A stretch of 39,909 nt of DNA, from the NCBI RefSeq assembly GCF_001690595.1, contig NZ_LZHH01000119.1, positions 1 through 39,909 on the forward strand, written 5' to 3'. Below, one piece after another: positions 30,501 through 39,388 of this stretch. This stretch comes from Gilliamella sp. Choc5-1 (lineage in GTDB: Bacteria > Pseudomonadota > Gammaproteobacteria > Enterobacterales > Orbaceae). Position 1 is the stretch's first letter; every line of letters starts with the position of its first letter. The notes below the pieces were generated by a model, which was not told the DNA's origin, searched no databases, and saw only the letters and a list, made by a program, of their open reading frames with translations. A program made the translations under genes and the position numbers.

Positions 30501-33500
30501 GAAGGTACGTTAGACTTTGAAGTATTAGCGGATGGAACACTTGCTAATGGTATGAGTAACGAGCAATATTTGATGCAAGCAACTCTAGCAGCTTCAACTG
30601 TATCTGAAGGTGTATCTGGTAAAATTTACTTAGATATTACTGGATCTGGAAAAATTGGTGAGGCTGTTATACTGACCGAAGATGAATTAACTAATTATAA
30701 TAAAGGTGTTTTGAGTGTAGAAGGGATTTTTACACCACGGATCTATCCAGGTTACTTTACTGGTAGTGTTGATTCAATTTTGTCAAAACCTGATTTTATT
30801 GATAATGAGGTGCAAAAAAACGGAAGTTTTGCTTACACTAAAGCAAATTCAACTCGTGGTAACATATATTTGACAAATATGTTATTACAATTAAAAGGTC
30901 TTGATACTAATCAATTTGAACTAGTTGCTAATAGTAGTCAACCTAAAGAAAGCTATTTACCAGATAATATAAAAAATAATCTGGAATATATGCAAGTTAC
31001 GCCTAATAATTCAGGTGCACCTAATCAATATTGGTTATTGAAACTAAAAAATAATACTAAAATCAGTGGTCAACTTTATTATGACATTGATGATAACAGT
31101 ATTTTTGAAGCCGATAAAAATGATGTGCCAATTTCAGGTGTGAGAGTTGAACTATATCGAAAAGGTGTGTTTTATAGCTACACGAAAACTGATGAACAGG
31201 GTAAATATAAATTTGAAAACCTATTTGATGACACCTATACCGTTAAAGTCACTGATACAGGTTTAGATAAGAGCCGATATGAATTGAAAAGCTCATCTAA
31301 TTCTGCCGACGATATCAAAATTTCCCCAACAACGCCGTCTGTTTCGGGTGGTGATTTGGACTTTATCTATAAGAAGAATGGTGATGCTGCCATTACTGGT
31401 AAGGTTGTGGTTGATATTAACAATAATGGTCGTTTAGATATTAATTTTGATAAAACTGGTGATATGGCGGTATCCGGTGTCAGGGTTAACTTATATAAAA
31501 ATGCGATTGACACAAATACTGAACCTTACCGTCATGTTGAAACCAATGATAAGGGGTATTATAGCTTTAGCGGTATTGATTTAAATACTACCTATATTGT
31601 GGAAGTGGTATTGCCAGAAGGTTATGGGGTTATCTCTAACGCCAATGACAATAGTAACACCAGTTTGGCACCAATTATGTTTGCCGATGTGGGGAGAACA
31701 GAGCAAAATCAATACTTTTTATTAGCGGGTAATACAAACCCTAACCCGTCAGCGGGGATTAATAGTTCGGAAGCAAAAGACAGTGGTATTTCTGGTAAAG
31801 CTGTAGTCGATGATATTAATTCGGAAAAACCTATCGCTGATATTCTTATTGGATTAATTGACGCAAATGGAAATATGGTTGCCCGTCAAAAAACCAACAG
31901 TGAAGGAGAATACCATTTTTATAACCTGATGAATGGTAAGTATAGTATTAATGTGGTTACTTCACCGGACGGTTATTCGCTGATCAGAAACAGTAAAGGT
32001 ACTGCTCAACCATTAGATACGCTATCGAACATCCAATTAACTAATAAGGGTGAACATGAAAATAACTTCTATTATAAGGAAGCTAGTGTAAATGGTATTT
32101 CGGGTAATATTTATGTTGATTTTAACGATAGTAATAATTTAAAGGATTTAAATAACTTAAATTCCTATGCTCACTTGCTTGATAGTAAAATAAAGGCAAC
32201 TATTGAGTTACGTAAAGGATTAGATGGCAAAGGTGAGTTATTGCTGTCAAAAGAAACCGTTGATGGCGCATACCAATTTGCTAATCTGATGTTTGGCGAT
32301 ACAGCAGACTACTCTGTTGTGTTGAAAATGGATACCTTGCCTGACTATGACTTTAAGTTAAGTAAAGCTGGCACAAATGCAAAAGATATTATTATTCCGG
32401 TTGCAAAATTACCGCAAGAAGGTTCATCGGATAACCACTATCTGGTAGTAGGTAAACAACAAATTGGAGGTCATGTCTGGATAGATATTAATGGAGATAA
32501 AGTTGAAGATAGTGATGAAGGTATTAATGACATAAATGTAACTTTAAAATATAAACCAGCCGATGCAAAGGAATATATTACTCTGTCTCAAACTCAGACC
32601 TCAAATACAGGTGAATATCTATTTAATAAATTACCGAAAAATGGTAACTATCAGGTTGTGGTTAGCACCCCAACAGGTACGGCATTGATACCTGATAAAG
32701 AAATCACCGGTAACAGTGATGTCTATACCTATTCATCATTGCAAGATAATGAGTTAAAAAATAGCACAGCGTATAAATATATCGGTGAGATTAATGGTCA
32801 TATTAGTATTGATGTGGACAATAGCCAAAATAAAAATGCTGTTGATGCAAATTTAGCTGGTGTTAAGCTTATTTTGACCAATAAAAATGACAACACTATT
32901 GTTAAAAAAGTGACCACCGATAATGACGGTAACTTTAGTGTGGATAATTTGCCTTTAGGTGATTGGGTCATTACCGCAGATAGTTCACAAGATGTGAATG
33001 ATTGGAGTGGTTATCAATTAAGCTATACCAATAATGGTGAAATTAATACAACTACGGTTGCCAAGGACTTATCATTAATCGTTACTCTTTCAGACAAACA
33101 ACCTAATGTTAATGGGATAGAAATTGGTTACAGTGGAAGTTCTGTTATCAAAGGTTATGTGGTGCTTGATACCGATAATAATGGTAAATATAGCACAGAT
33201 GATATGGGGTTAGGTGAATTAACACCAAAATTGACGTTAACTTCAGCTACTCAAGCATCCGGATTTACCGATAGAGAAATAACGATTGACAAAACAAGTG
33301 GTTATTTTGAAGTAACTGGGTTAAGTAAACATGATTATGAGTTAGTACTAGATGACAGTGATATTACTAATAAAGGTTATAAACTGGTCTTTAGCCCGAA
33401 TAAAACAACGCCAGATATGGCAAGTAATACTGTAGTATTTAAGGTAAATGGTCCGAAAGACGATAGCTTCTCAAAAGATACTGTAGCTGAAGAACAAGCG

Positions 33501-36500
33501 TTTGGTTATTCAATCAATCGTACGATATCTGGTATTGTATACCTAGATGTTGTCGGTATTGGTGCAGATAAAGGTCATCAAGACTTTAATCCAGTATTGG
33601 CTAGTGCGGAAGTAAAAGCAGAAGCAATTGTCGATGGTAAAAAATTGACTCGTGTTGAAAAAACAAACAACGATGGTCAATTCACGTTACCTAACATCAT
33701 TAATGGTGAGTGGTTTGTATCGGTATCACATCCAACAAGAGTTGATTTAATATACAGTTATTTTGTTGAAAAAGCGGTGTCGCCAAATAAAGAAAGTGCC
33801 GATGGTATTAGCTATAACGTAGAGGCAAGTACGGCAACTACTATTGAACTGGATTTAGGCATGAAAGGACAAAGTAGCATTAGTGGTAAGATTGTTTATG
33901 ACAATGACACCAGTGGTGATCTTTCTGCTGCAGATACAGGTGTTGAAGGTTTAACTGTAGTATTGGGTAATGCCGATGATAAAACTCAAAGTTACTTAAG
34001 TGTATCGACCAATAGCCAAGGTGAATTTCATATTGCTAATTTATCGCAACATGACTATACACTAAAAGTGACAGACCCGTTGCGTAAGTTAAATGGTTAT
34101 CAATTGAGCTTTAGTCCAAATGGTAAAAGCGAAATTGAGACGCTAAAAGTGAGTAGTGATAAAACTGACTTAACTGAACAAAATTTTGGTTATCAAGGCA
34201 ACTTAGGTATTAGTGGCCATGTTTATCAGGATATTTTAGGTAATGGTATACATGATGCGACAAACTATCCGTTATTGTCAGATGTAGAAATTACGGCAGT
34301 CAGTGTAGCAAATAGTGATATTAAATATACGGCAAAAACTGACAGTACTGGTAAGTATAGTTTTGATACTTTAGTGCAAGGTAAATGGAAAATTAGCGTG
34401 ACGAAATACCCGTCAGGCTGGCAATACAGCTACGTTGACTTTGTTTCACAAAATCCAATAACCAGTAATGGTGCAGGTGAAGTCATTGTTGAAGTAACGC
34501 CTGAAGCATTGGTAAGAAGAGGTGCTGGTTATAGCATAGACTTCGGTGCGAAAGGGAGTGCACAAATCAGTGGTCGTGTTGTAATTGATATGGATACAAC
34601 GGACGGAAATTCGGTGATGGATATTGACCAACCACTAGCCAATATTCCAGTTCGTTTAAAAATGACAGGTGCAACTGGCTCAGGACAAGTAGAGGTTAAA
34701 ACTGATGCAAAAGGCCAATACCATTTTGATGGATTAACAGCTTATGATAAATATGAAGTAGAAGTTGATGATAATGTAAACGAATTACAAGGTTATGAAA
34801 TCAGCTTCAGCCCTGACAGCCCTGCGAATAAGCGTACTGTTGTTGACGTTACTAGTGTAACGGCACAAGTTACGGATGTTGACTATGGCTATAAAGGCCA
34901 AGGCAGTTTAGCAGGAACAATTTATCGCGATTATGCAGGTAAAGGGGTTCACGCAGATTACTTTGGTACCTTAGCCGATGTAAAGGTAAGTGTAAAAAAT
35001 GTAAATAACAATGCCATTGTACTGACAGCAGTTAGTGATGAAAACGGTCATTACCAAATTGAACATATGGCTGCCGGTAAGTGGCAAGTAAGTATTGCCC
35101 CACCAGCAGGCTATGATTTTAGTTATGTAGGTGAAACCCAAGGTAATACTGGTGCGTCTGTAGCTAATGGCGTTGAGATTGAACTTAACGCAACAGCAAA
35201 TACCAAATCGAAAGTCAATTTTGGTGTGAAAGGTCAGGCGAGCATCAGCGGTCAGGTTGTCATTGATGTCGATCCTGATGATGGTCAAGTCATTGCCCCA
35301 CAGGATATTGGTATTGATACCATCTATGATAACTATGCTGTTGAGCTTTATGTTGGTGAACATTTAGTGAACGCTACTGAGGTAAAAACCAGTGGTAGTG
35401 ATGTAACTGGATTAGGTCAATACCAATTTGAAAACTTGTCACATGGCATTGATTATCAGGTTAAAGTGAAAAGCCCAAGTAACAGCTATATCAGTAGCTT
35501 TATGTTGGTTGATACGACAATTACTCCTTCAACGAATCAAACTGATAACGAAATGAGTGAGACGTATCAATTTGCTCAGCCAACGGATAAAGTTGAAGGG
35601 GTAAGTTTTGCATGGAAAGGGAGTGCTAGTCTCAGCGGTAAGATTTACTTAGATAAAGATGATGACGGCATTTACACTTCGGAAACAGACTCTAGTATTA
35701 ATGAGGTAGTGACTGTAACGTTAACCAATGAAGCGAACCCTGGTATTCAAGTTACTCGCACAATTAAGGCCGGTGAAGTCAGCTATGAAGTTGCCAATAT
35801 TATCCCTGGTAAATGGAATATTGTTGTCAGTGGCATACCGACTACCCTAATGGCAAGTTTTGACCCTGATGATGCCCACCATGATGCTAATGGCTCGTTA
35901 AAAACACCACAAACCGTGGATATGGCAATCGTGGATGTGGTAGGTAATTTAACTGACCAAAACTTTGGTTATATCAATGGAGGTATTATCGAAGGTAAGT
36001 TAGTTCAAGACAGTGCCGGCGTTGGTTTGACGGGGCTAGCTAACCACTCAGGATTATCTGGAGTGAATGTCTACCTGCTAGACAGTAATAAAAAACATGT
36101 TATGGATAAAACAGGCAAACCAATGTTATCAACAACGGATAATAAAGGTAAGTTCAGCTTCCGTAACTTAGCGGTAGGAAGTCATGATGGTAACAGCATT
36201 ACCCATAATATTCGGGTTCTTTACGGTGAATACAATGATGGGGTTGTTAGTTCAAATAGCAACAGTCCGTTGTATGAAAAAGTACCTTTCTTTGAAAAAT
36301 ATACTGATATCAAAGGTAATACCATTGAGCATGATCAAATAGATATATCTGCCCCGCCGTCATCAGTGACGTATAACGGTATGGGTGGTGCGCATACGAT
36401 ACCAGTAGCATTAAAAGATATGTCGATTACTTTTGCGAGTGCTGAGGTAAATGATATGGCGTTGGGTTACCGTGCAGCAGATGCGGATATTACTATCATC

Positions 36501-37190
36501 AAAACAGCGTTAAAAGATAACGTGGTGGTAGGTGATATTGTACCGTATACCCTTAAAGTCATTAACAATAAAGCACAAACAGCAAATATCAAAATTAAAG
36601 ATATTTTACCGGCGGGCTTTAAATTTGTTAAGGGTTCATCACGAATTAATGGTAAGAAAGTGATGGATCCGAAAGGTGGCAGAACGGTGACGTATGAAAA
36701 GGTAAGTTTATCGGGTAATGGTGAAATGGTCATTAGTTACATGTTAGTTGTAGGCTCAGGTGTTACTCAAGGCGAGTATACCAATACGGCTATGGCGCTA
36801 AATACATTAACTGGTAAGGTGGTGTCAAATATAGCACAAGCAACAGTGACAGTGACGTCAGATCCATTATTTGATGACGCTTTAATTTTCGGAAAAGTGT
36901 TTATTGACAGAAATGGTAATGGTGTGCAGGATGAAGGTGAAGAAGGCCTTGGTGGCGTGAAATTAATCACGGTACGCGGAGAAATTATCACAACTGATGC
37001 ACATGGTCGTTATCATTTAGTGGGCGTATCAGGCGGTCGTTGGGAGCGTGGCGGTAACTTTGTTATCAAACTTGACCCAAGAAGCTTACCGAAGGAATAC
37101 CGTGTTAGTGGACGTAATCCTAAAGTAGTAAGGGTATCACCAGGCTTACCAAGTAAAGTCGACTTTGGTGTGATAGAAGTTCAGCCATAA
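27585..37190 (+). CDS. Giant secreted repeat protein with SdrD/Cna-B-like modules
   Basis: About 3201 residues. The first 50 form an extended signal peptide (long polar N-region, then FLASAFISLMTISAANA). About 22 beta-sandwich modules follow, each opening with a form of ISGxVxxDxxxxG and later TDxxGxYxFxxL; many carry Asp/Asn-rich loops (DTDNNGKYSTDD) likely to bind calcium. From about residue 1855 two module types alternate. A DUF11-like domain lies at about 2965-3095 (TIIKTALKDNVVVGDIVPYT, PAGFKFVKGSS), and a last module FGKVFIDRNGNGVQDEGEEG ends DFGVIEVQP. No LPXTG, OmpA domain or barrel is present, so surface retention probably needs a partner, plausibly the preceding barrel. The start at 27585 has AGGAG eight bases ahead; an in-frame ATG at 27504 overlaps the barrel stop and is the alternative. 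Confidence 0.85.
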   Translation: MRTEHNAAVDMKAKSSRKTCGYGQKPMFKCAKGFLASAFISLMTISAANAFPVSGTVYLDYDNTATKTEMPLIGLKVELYDDKGNLVSNADTDSKGKYVLEAPALTSYKIVAKTDKDEVVEDSVTLIADTGESKNLFLKGKGGDIQLSIKDDKGMGAKNIPVKFINSAVAGELEMASKDSGVIEIKNTLKEISYIAVINVNSFIEDTSNAKKYALWDATLPDNTHDYVESMTFNMDGANKAGTFNIKERNEWGIDGIVAIDQDNNGIYGADVDTGAIGMNVELYYPGTTTKVLGTKTITTKENGKYHFENLAVESYDIKVTNVAAPYIPVGKMEAKVTISNSTALTSGPDFLLQIDPNDTKLPSISGYVFVLSEQHMPMGPDSGESFNTLPAANSIYFETPVELYQHDGMTWKKIATQKSNKKNGLYQFRGLASGKDYKVVLKESGIDLNKYAFVNDTDGKSSSTSPESKSRHKGRVTLSNGKQDNIGPREITIPSLGQGIKSNQNFWYSQVRSDLGMLKVVSNIATANNRSTWGGGLNGISTTTASTYMKVSFYEEDGVTPVLDSKGKPLVGIYYSPGYYGLIGELKVPVERAGIYVYKIDEIDDGLIIERSTTNYVLTILPSKSIDSNMVFKPEKPNTISGYIYLNNSHPGTTGNYDPNVDIPISAARVSLYRKQPNGNYNLITDFGTNSDGFYNLTNLPDGEYKVYAKPLFGSQSNVGSNDVELENNDQGTGVQKNQSVIELNISGGKVYNTNTNFWYKLKEQDYIIRGSVHLDTNDEDGKNKLNAQHDFGLFDATVLLCRDGNEDDCIVGGKNYIAHQITDKSGEFKFTGIDGIHSGVNYMIKAVRSGTTPVTNSSEGLASTYTVKFDKLGPPIIKRFLMQGVADVYVYPTNDLDGDRKAKGVSTPENGKGKSVLYFWDGSNYQEWKKGLGNFFDSVLIRNLPQGKYRIIHNTGAAYIDIADMDPETPEGTLDFEVLADGTLANGMSNEQYLMQATLAASTVSEGVSGKIYLDITGSGKIGEAVILTEDELTNYNKGVLSVEGIFTPRIYPGYFTGSVDSILSKPDFIDNEVQKNGSFAYTKANSTRGNIYLTNMLLQLKGLDTNQFELVANSSQPKESYLPDNIKNNLEYMQVTPNNSGAPNQYWLLKLKNNTKISGQLYYDIDDNSIFEADKNDVPISGVRVELYRKGVFYSYTKTDEQGKYKFENLFDDTYTVKVTDTGLDKSRYELKSSSNSADDIKISPTTPSVSGGDLDFIYKKNGDAAITGKVVVDINNNGRLDINFDKTGDMAVSGVRVNLYKNAIDTNTEPYRHVETNDKGYYSFSGIDLNTTYIVEVVLPEGYGVISNANDNSNTSLAPIMFADVGRTEQNQYFLLAGNTNPNPSAGINSSEAKDSGISGKAVVDDINSEKPIADILIGLIDANGNMVARQKTNSEGEYHFYNLMNGKYSINVVTSPDGYSLIRNSKGTAQPLDTLSNIQLTNKGEHENNFYYKEASVNGISGNIYVDFNDSNNLKDLNNLNSYAHLLDSKIKATIELRKGLDGKGELLLSKETVDGAYQFANLMFGDTADYSVVLKMDTLPDYDFKLSKAGTNAKDIIIPVAKLPQEGSSDNHYLVVGKQQIGGHVWIDINGDKVEDSDEGINDINVTLKYKPADAKEYITLSQTQTSNTGEYLFNKLPKNGNYQVVVSTPTGTALIPDKEITGNSDVYTYSSLQDNELKNSTAYKYIGEINGHISIDVDNSQNKNAVDANLAGVKLILTNKNDNTIVKKVTTDNDGNFSVDNLPLGDWVITADSSQDVNDWSGYQLSYTNNGEINTTTVAKDLSLIVTLSDKQPNVNGIEIGYSGSSVIKGYVVLDTDNNGKYSTDDMGLGELTPKLTLTSATQASGFTDREITIDKTSGYFEVTGLSKHDYELVLDDSDITNKGYKLVFSPNKTTPDMASNTVVFKVNGPKDDSFSKDTVAEEQAFGYSINRTISGIVYLDVVGIGADKGHQDFNPVLASAEVKAEAIVDGKKLTRVEKTNNDGQFTLPNIINGEWFVSVSHPTRVDLIYSYFVEKAVSPNKESADGISYNVEASTATTIELDLGMKGQSSISGKIVYDNDTSGDLSAADTGVEGLTVVLGNADDKTQSYLSVSTNSQGEFHIANLSQHDYTLKVTDPLRKLNGYQLSFSPNGKSEIETLKVSSDKTDLTEQNFGYQGNLGISGHVYQDILGNGIHDATNYPLLSDVEITAVSVANSDIKYTAKTDSTGKYSFDTLVQGKWKISVTKYPSGWQYSYVDFVSQNPITSNGAGEVIVEVTPEALVRRGAGYSIDFGAKGSAQISGRVVIDMDTTDGNSVMDIDQPLANIPVRLKMTGATGSGQVEVKTDAKGQYHFDGLTAYDKYEVEVDDNVNELQGYEISFSPDSPANKRTVVDVTSVTAQVTDVDYGYKGQGSLAGTIYRDYAGKGVHADYFGTLADVKVSVKNVNNNAIVLTAVSDENGHYQIEHMAAGKWQVSIAPPAGYDFSYVGETQGNTGASVANGVEIELNATANTKSKVNFGVKGQASISGQVVIDVDPDDGQVIAPQDIGIDTIYDNYAVELYVGEHLVNATEVKTSGSDVTGLGQYQFENLSHGIDYQVKVKSPSNSYISSFMLVDTTITPSTNQTDNEMSETYQFAQPTDKVEGVSFAWKGSASLSGKIYLDKDDDGIYTSETDSSINEVVTVTLTNEANPGIQVTRTIKAGEVSYEVANIIPGKWNIVVSGIPTTLMASFDPDDAHHDANGSLKTPQTVDMAIVDVVGNLTDQNFGYINGGIIEGKLVQDSAGVGLTGLANHSGLSGVNVYLLDSNKKHVMDKTGKPMLSTTDNKGKFSFRNLAVGSHDGNSITHNIRVLYGEYNDGVVSSNSNSPLYEKVPFFEKYTDIKGNTIEHDQIDISAPPSSVTYNGMGGAHTIPVALKDMSITFASAEVNDMALGYRAADADITIIKTALKDNVVVGDIVPYTLKVINNKAQTANIKIKDILPAGFKFVKGSSRINGKKVMDPKGGRTVTYEKVSLSGNGEMVISYMLVVGSGVTQGEYTNTAMALNTLTGKVVSNIAQATVTVTSDPLFDDALIFGKVFIDRNGNGVQDEGEEGLGGVKLITVRGEIITTDAHGRYHLVGVSGGRWERGGNFVIKLDPRSLPKEYRVSGRNPKVVRVSPGLPSKVDFGVIEVQP

Positions 37191-37211
37191 TTATTTAACC
37201 TAGATAAAATA

Positions 37212-37264
37212 ACAGACAAGGATGTCTGTCATTAAAATATTACCCCGTTTATCGGGGTTTTTTT
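37212..37264 (+). terminator. Two hairpins ending the barrel/giant transcript
   Basis: ACAGAC-AAGGAT-GTCTGT (37212-37229) is followed by ACCCCG-TTTAT-CGGGGT (37242-37258) running into seven T. The second is a standard intrinsic terminator; the first may aid it or protect the message. Confidence 0.85.
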
Positions 37265-37405
37265 ATTAAGAATTTGATTTAAGATAATTTATTGTCAATA
37301 ACTTAACCAAATTTATAACCGCTTTCTATTATTTATTCACTTAATAAAGATTGTTTTAATTAATTCATTGTGTCAGGAGGTGTTAATTGGAATGGCAACA
37401 CATTT

Positions 37406-38257
37406 TCAAACAAAAAAATTAAGGGGTAAGTGTTTTTTAAATTCAACGGGAGGCAAGTAGCCTAACGAAGAATGTAATCGTTTATGATTATACCAATAAG
37501 CATAAGCCGAAAAAGCGCGTTGTAACTCAGCCGTTGAGTTAAAACGTTGGTCTTTTACAAATTCCGTTTTAATTGTTTTAAATGTCGCTTCCGCTACCGC
37601 ATTGTCATAAGGACACCCTTTCTTGCTTAATGAATGCGTGATATTAAATGTCTTAAAACAATCCGCTAATAACCGATTATCAAACTCTTTACCTCGGTCT
37701 GAATGAAATAAATCTAATTTCGATAATGGCAGTTTAATTTGGCTTAATGCCGACATAACAAGCTCTGCTGTTTTATGTTGACCAACATGGTAACCGACAA
37801 TCTGCCTATCGGATAAGTTCACTAAAACACATAAATAGTTCCAACGTTGCTTAACTTGAATATAGGTTAAATCCGCAACAACAATTTGTTTTTTATCACC
37901 TACATCAAATTGTCGTTGCAGGTGATTTTCTGTGGCGGTTTCATTCACTTCCGTATTGTGAGATTGATAACGTTTAACGGTGTATTTTGATACCAGCAAT
38001 AAGGCTTTCATCACCCGAGCAATGTAACGGCGTGACACCCAAATATTTTCTTTTTGTAAATCAAAACGAATTCGTCTTGTACCATAAGACTGATAGCTCT
38101 GATTAAATAGCGTCACGATTTTATCGGCATAAAGCCCTACTGATTTTTGTCTATTCAATTTACACTGATAATAAGCATAATATCTTGATAATCCTAAATA
38201 TTGACATAGTTTTGTTATGCTATAACGATGTCGATTTGCTTTTAGGATAGCGATTTT
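37406..38257 (-). CDS. IS3-family transposase OrfB (catalytic part)
   Basis: The DDE catalytic subunit, normally made as an OrfAB fusion by -1 frameshifting. The first ATG in frame (38158) gives 250 residues, but coding likeness extends upstream to about 38257 (ILKANRHRYSITKLCQYLGL), giving about 283 residues, the usual length. There is no obvious independent start, as expected for frameshift expression. Domains: HTH_21 (SYGTRRIRFDLQKENIWVSR), then rve with Asp in VADLTYIQ, Asp in HSDRGKEF and Glu in AEATFKTIKTE. All three catalytic residues are present, so the element could be active. Confidence 0.9.
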   Translation of the reverse strand, partial: KIAILKANRHRYSITKLCQYLGLSRYYAYYQCKLNRQKSVGLYADKIVTLFNQSYQSYGTRRIRFDLQKENIWVSRRYIARVMKALLLVSKYTVKRYQSHNTEVNETATENHLQRQFDVGDKKQIVVADLTYIQVKQRWNYLCVLVNLSDRQIVGYHVGQHKTAELVMSALSQIKLPLSKLDLFHSDRGKEFDNRLLADCFKTFNITHSLSKKGCPYDNAVAEATFKTIKTEFVKDQRFNSTAELQRAFSAYAYWYNHKRLHSSLGYLPPVEFKKHLPLNFFV

Positions 38258-38541
38258 CTTCCTATTATCAGTGCTGCTTGCTTTAGAATATCGTTTTCCA
38301 TACGCAGCTGTTTAAGCTCTTTACGCAACGCGATTAGCTCTTGTTCTTGTGGACTGCGATTATCTTTTGTTTTAAATGAGCCACTTTGGCTTGATTGCGT
38401 TATCCAACGGTCCAATGCTGATGGCGTCAAATCATATTCTGCAACGATTTCACTACGTGATTTACCATGTTGATAAAGACTGACCATTTGCTGTTTAAAA
38501 TCATCTGTGAATGTTCGTCTTTTGCGTTTAATCTTATTCAT
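38242..38541 (-). CDS. IS3-family transposase OrfA (DNA-binding part)
   Basis: A 99-residue protein with the transposase helix-turn-helix (FTDDFKQQMVSLYQHGKSRS, then IVAEYDLTPSALDRWI) and a leucine-zipper-like C-terminus (LIALRKELKQLRMENDILKQ) used for multimerisation. orfB lies in the -1 frame and overlaps its end. It differs from the copy at 39389 by one residue (KQQM against KHQM) and several silent bases, including the possible slippery site: TCTAAAG here, TTTAAAG there. Confidence 0.9.
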   Translation of the reverse strand: MNKIKRKRRTFTDDFKQQMVSLYQHGKSRSEIVAEYDLTPSALDRWITQSSQSGSFKTKDNRSPQEQELIALRKELKQLRMENDILKQAALIIGRKSLS

Positions 38542-38616
38542 ATTTGTTCCTTTTTTAGTTGTGATAAGTTTACCTTACCCCTTAAAAAAGTTGTATGAAT
38601 TAGTGTAGCCGATCCA

Positions 38617-39058
38617 CAGGATTAGAAAATTGATCTAAATTTATGTATTTATTTTCAGATTCCAAAATTTTTTTGGCGAGACGAATATGAGAACCAGGGC
38701 CTGTTTTATGATCGGAAAGAATAATTTTAGCACCATAACTTTCTAATGTTTTAATTTTTTCACGGCTGAAATTATCGGGGATAACTAAGTGAACTTTATA
38801 GCCAAGATTTATAGCTGAAAGTGTAATTCCTAAGTCTGTGTTGCCTCCTGTTGCTTCCAAAATTATTTTTTTATTATTTAAAATTCCACGTTGGTGGGCA
38901 TCCACAACCATAAATTTACCAGGTCTAGATTTTACACTACCTCCTGGATTAAATTCTTCAAGTTTTACGAATATGGGTGCTTTTTTATAATCAAAAATAT
39001 TTTTTAATTTTACAATGGGAGTATTGCCAATATAACATTATAATGTTTAACATATTAT
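38617..39058 (-). pseudogene. PLP-dependent cysteine-synthase-family gene, frameshifted and cut by IS
   Basis: The N-terminal part of a cysteine synthase/cystathionine beta-synthase fold. The minus strand reads IGNTPIVKLKNI, then FVKLEEFNPGGSVKSRPGKF with the Lys expected to hold pyridoxal phosphate, ILEATGGNTDLGIT (usual form SGNTG) and PDNFSREKIKTLESYGAKI. It stops at QFSNP exactly where the IS begins (38616); the remainder is not beyond the other IS end. Near the start, an ATG-led reading MLNIIM joins the YIGNTP frame only after a one-base shift, and a stop lies just upstream in the main frame. A longest ATG frame (from 38911) covers only the inner part. It could descend from a cysteine synthase or a diaminopropionate-type synthase. 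Confidence 0.8.
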
Positions 39059-39313
39059 TTAATATATCCTTAACTTTAAAGTCACTTAATTATGAATACA
39101 ATAAAAGCGTATTATTTGTACCCAGATATACAATGTTTAACAGCAAAAATAATTAATATATATGGAGAATATATTTAACTCAATTCTACTATAGCGTTTT
39201 CAGAGGGGGGGTCAAGAGGGAGATCACGGGGAAATGTGTCTAAAAAACGATCCAAGTATAAAAATAAATTTTATTGACACTCAATTAATAGAAACATCCA
39301 AAATAAATGACAT
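39059..39313. other. Debris between pseudogene and third IS copy
   Basis: No gene that I can support. A 28-codon frame starts at 39092 (MNTIKAYYLYPDIQ) and stops at 39178 with no likeness to a known protein. A G-rich patch around 39201-39231, with a run of seven G, contrasts with the AT-rich surroundings and suggests DNA of other origin or a gene end left by a rearrangement. Confidence 0.4.
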
Positions 39314-39388
39314 TGGATCGGCTACACTAATTCATACAACTTTTTTAAGGGGTAAGGTAAACTTATCACAACTAAAAAAGGAACAAAT

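Larger units (their letters stand above)
37388..38616 (-). mobile_element. Complete IS3-family insertion sequence, 1229 bp
   Basis: Boundaries follow from comparison with the partial copies at 1-470 and 39314-39909. Left end (on its coding strand) TGGATCGGCTACAC from 38616, right end TGGAATGGCAACAC from 37388; the imperfect inverted repeats extend to AAGGGGTAAG about 43 bases in. It has two overlapping frames, orfA and orfB. The flanking bases (AAT before 37388, CAG after 38616) are not a direct repeat, so this copy has probably been through a rearrangement since insertion. Confidence 0.93.

Noticed and set aside
34971-35363. 130-codon open frame on the minus strand inside the giant gene, and others like it at 28242-28505, 36467-36733 and 26666-26872
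   Set aside because: They lie opposite well-supported modules with strong family patterns, lack ribosome sites and show no protein likeness; they are by-products of the repeats' codon use.
27738-37100. The repeats as a CRISPR array or other short DNA repeats
   Set aside because: The periodicity is about 330-370 bases per protein module, with weak DNA identity and an intact reading frame.
39092-39178. A 28-codon frame between pseudogene and IS
   Set aside because: Too short, no ribosome site of note, no recognisable protein, and set in rearranged DNA.
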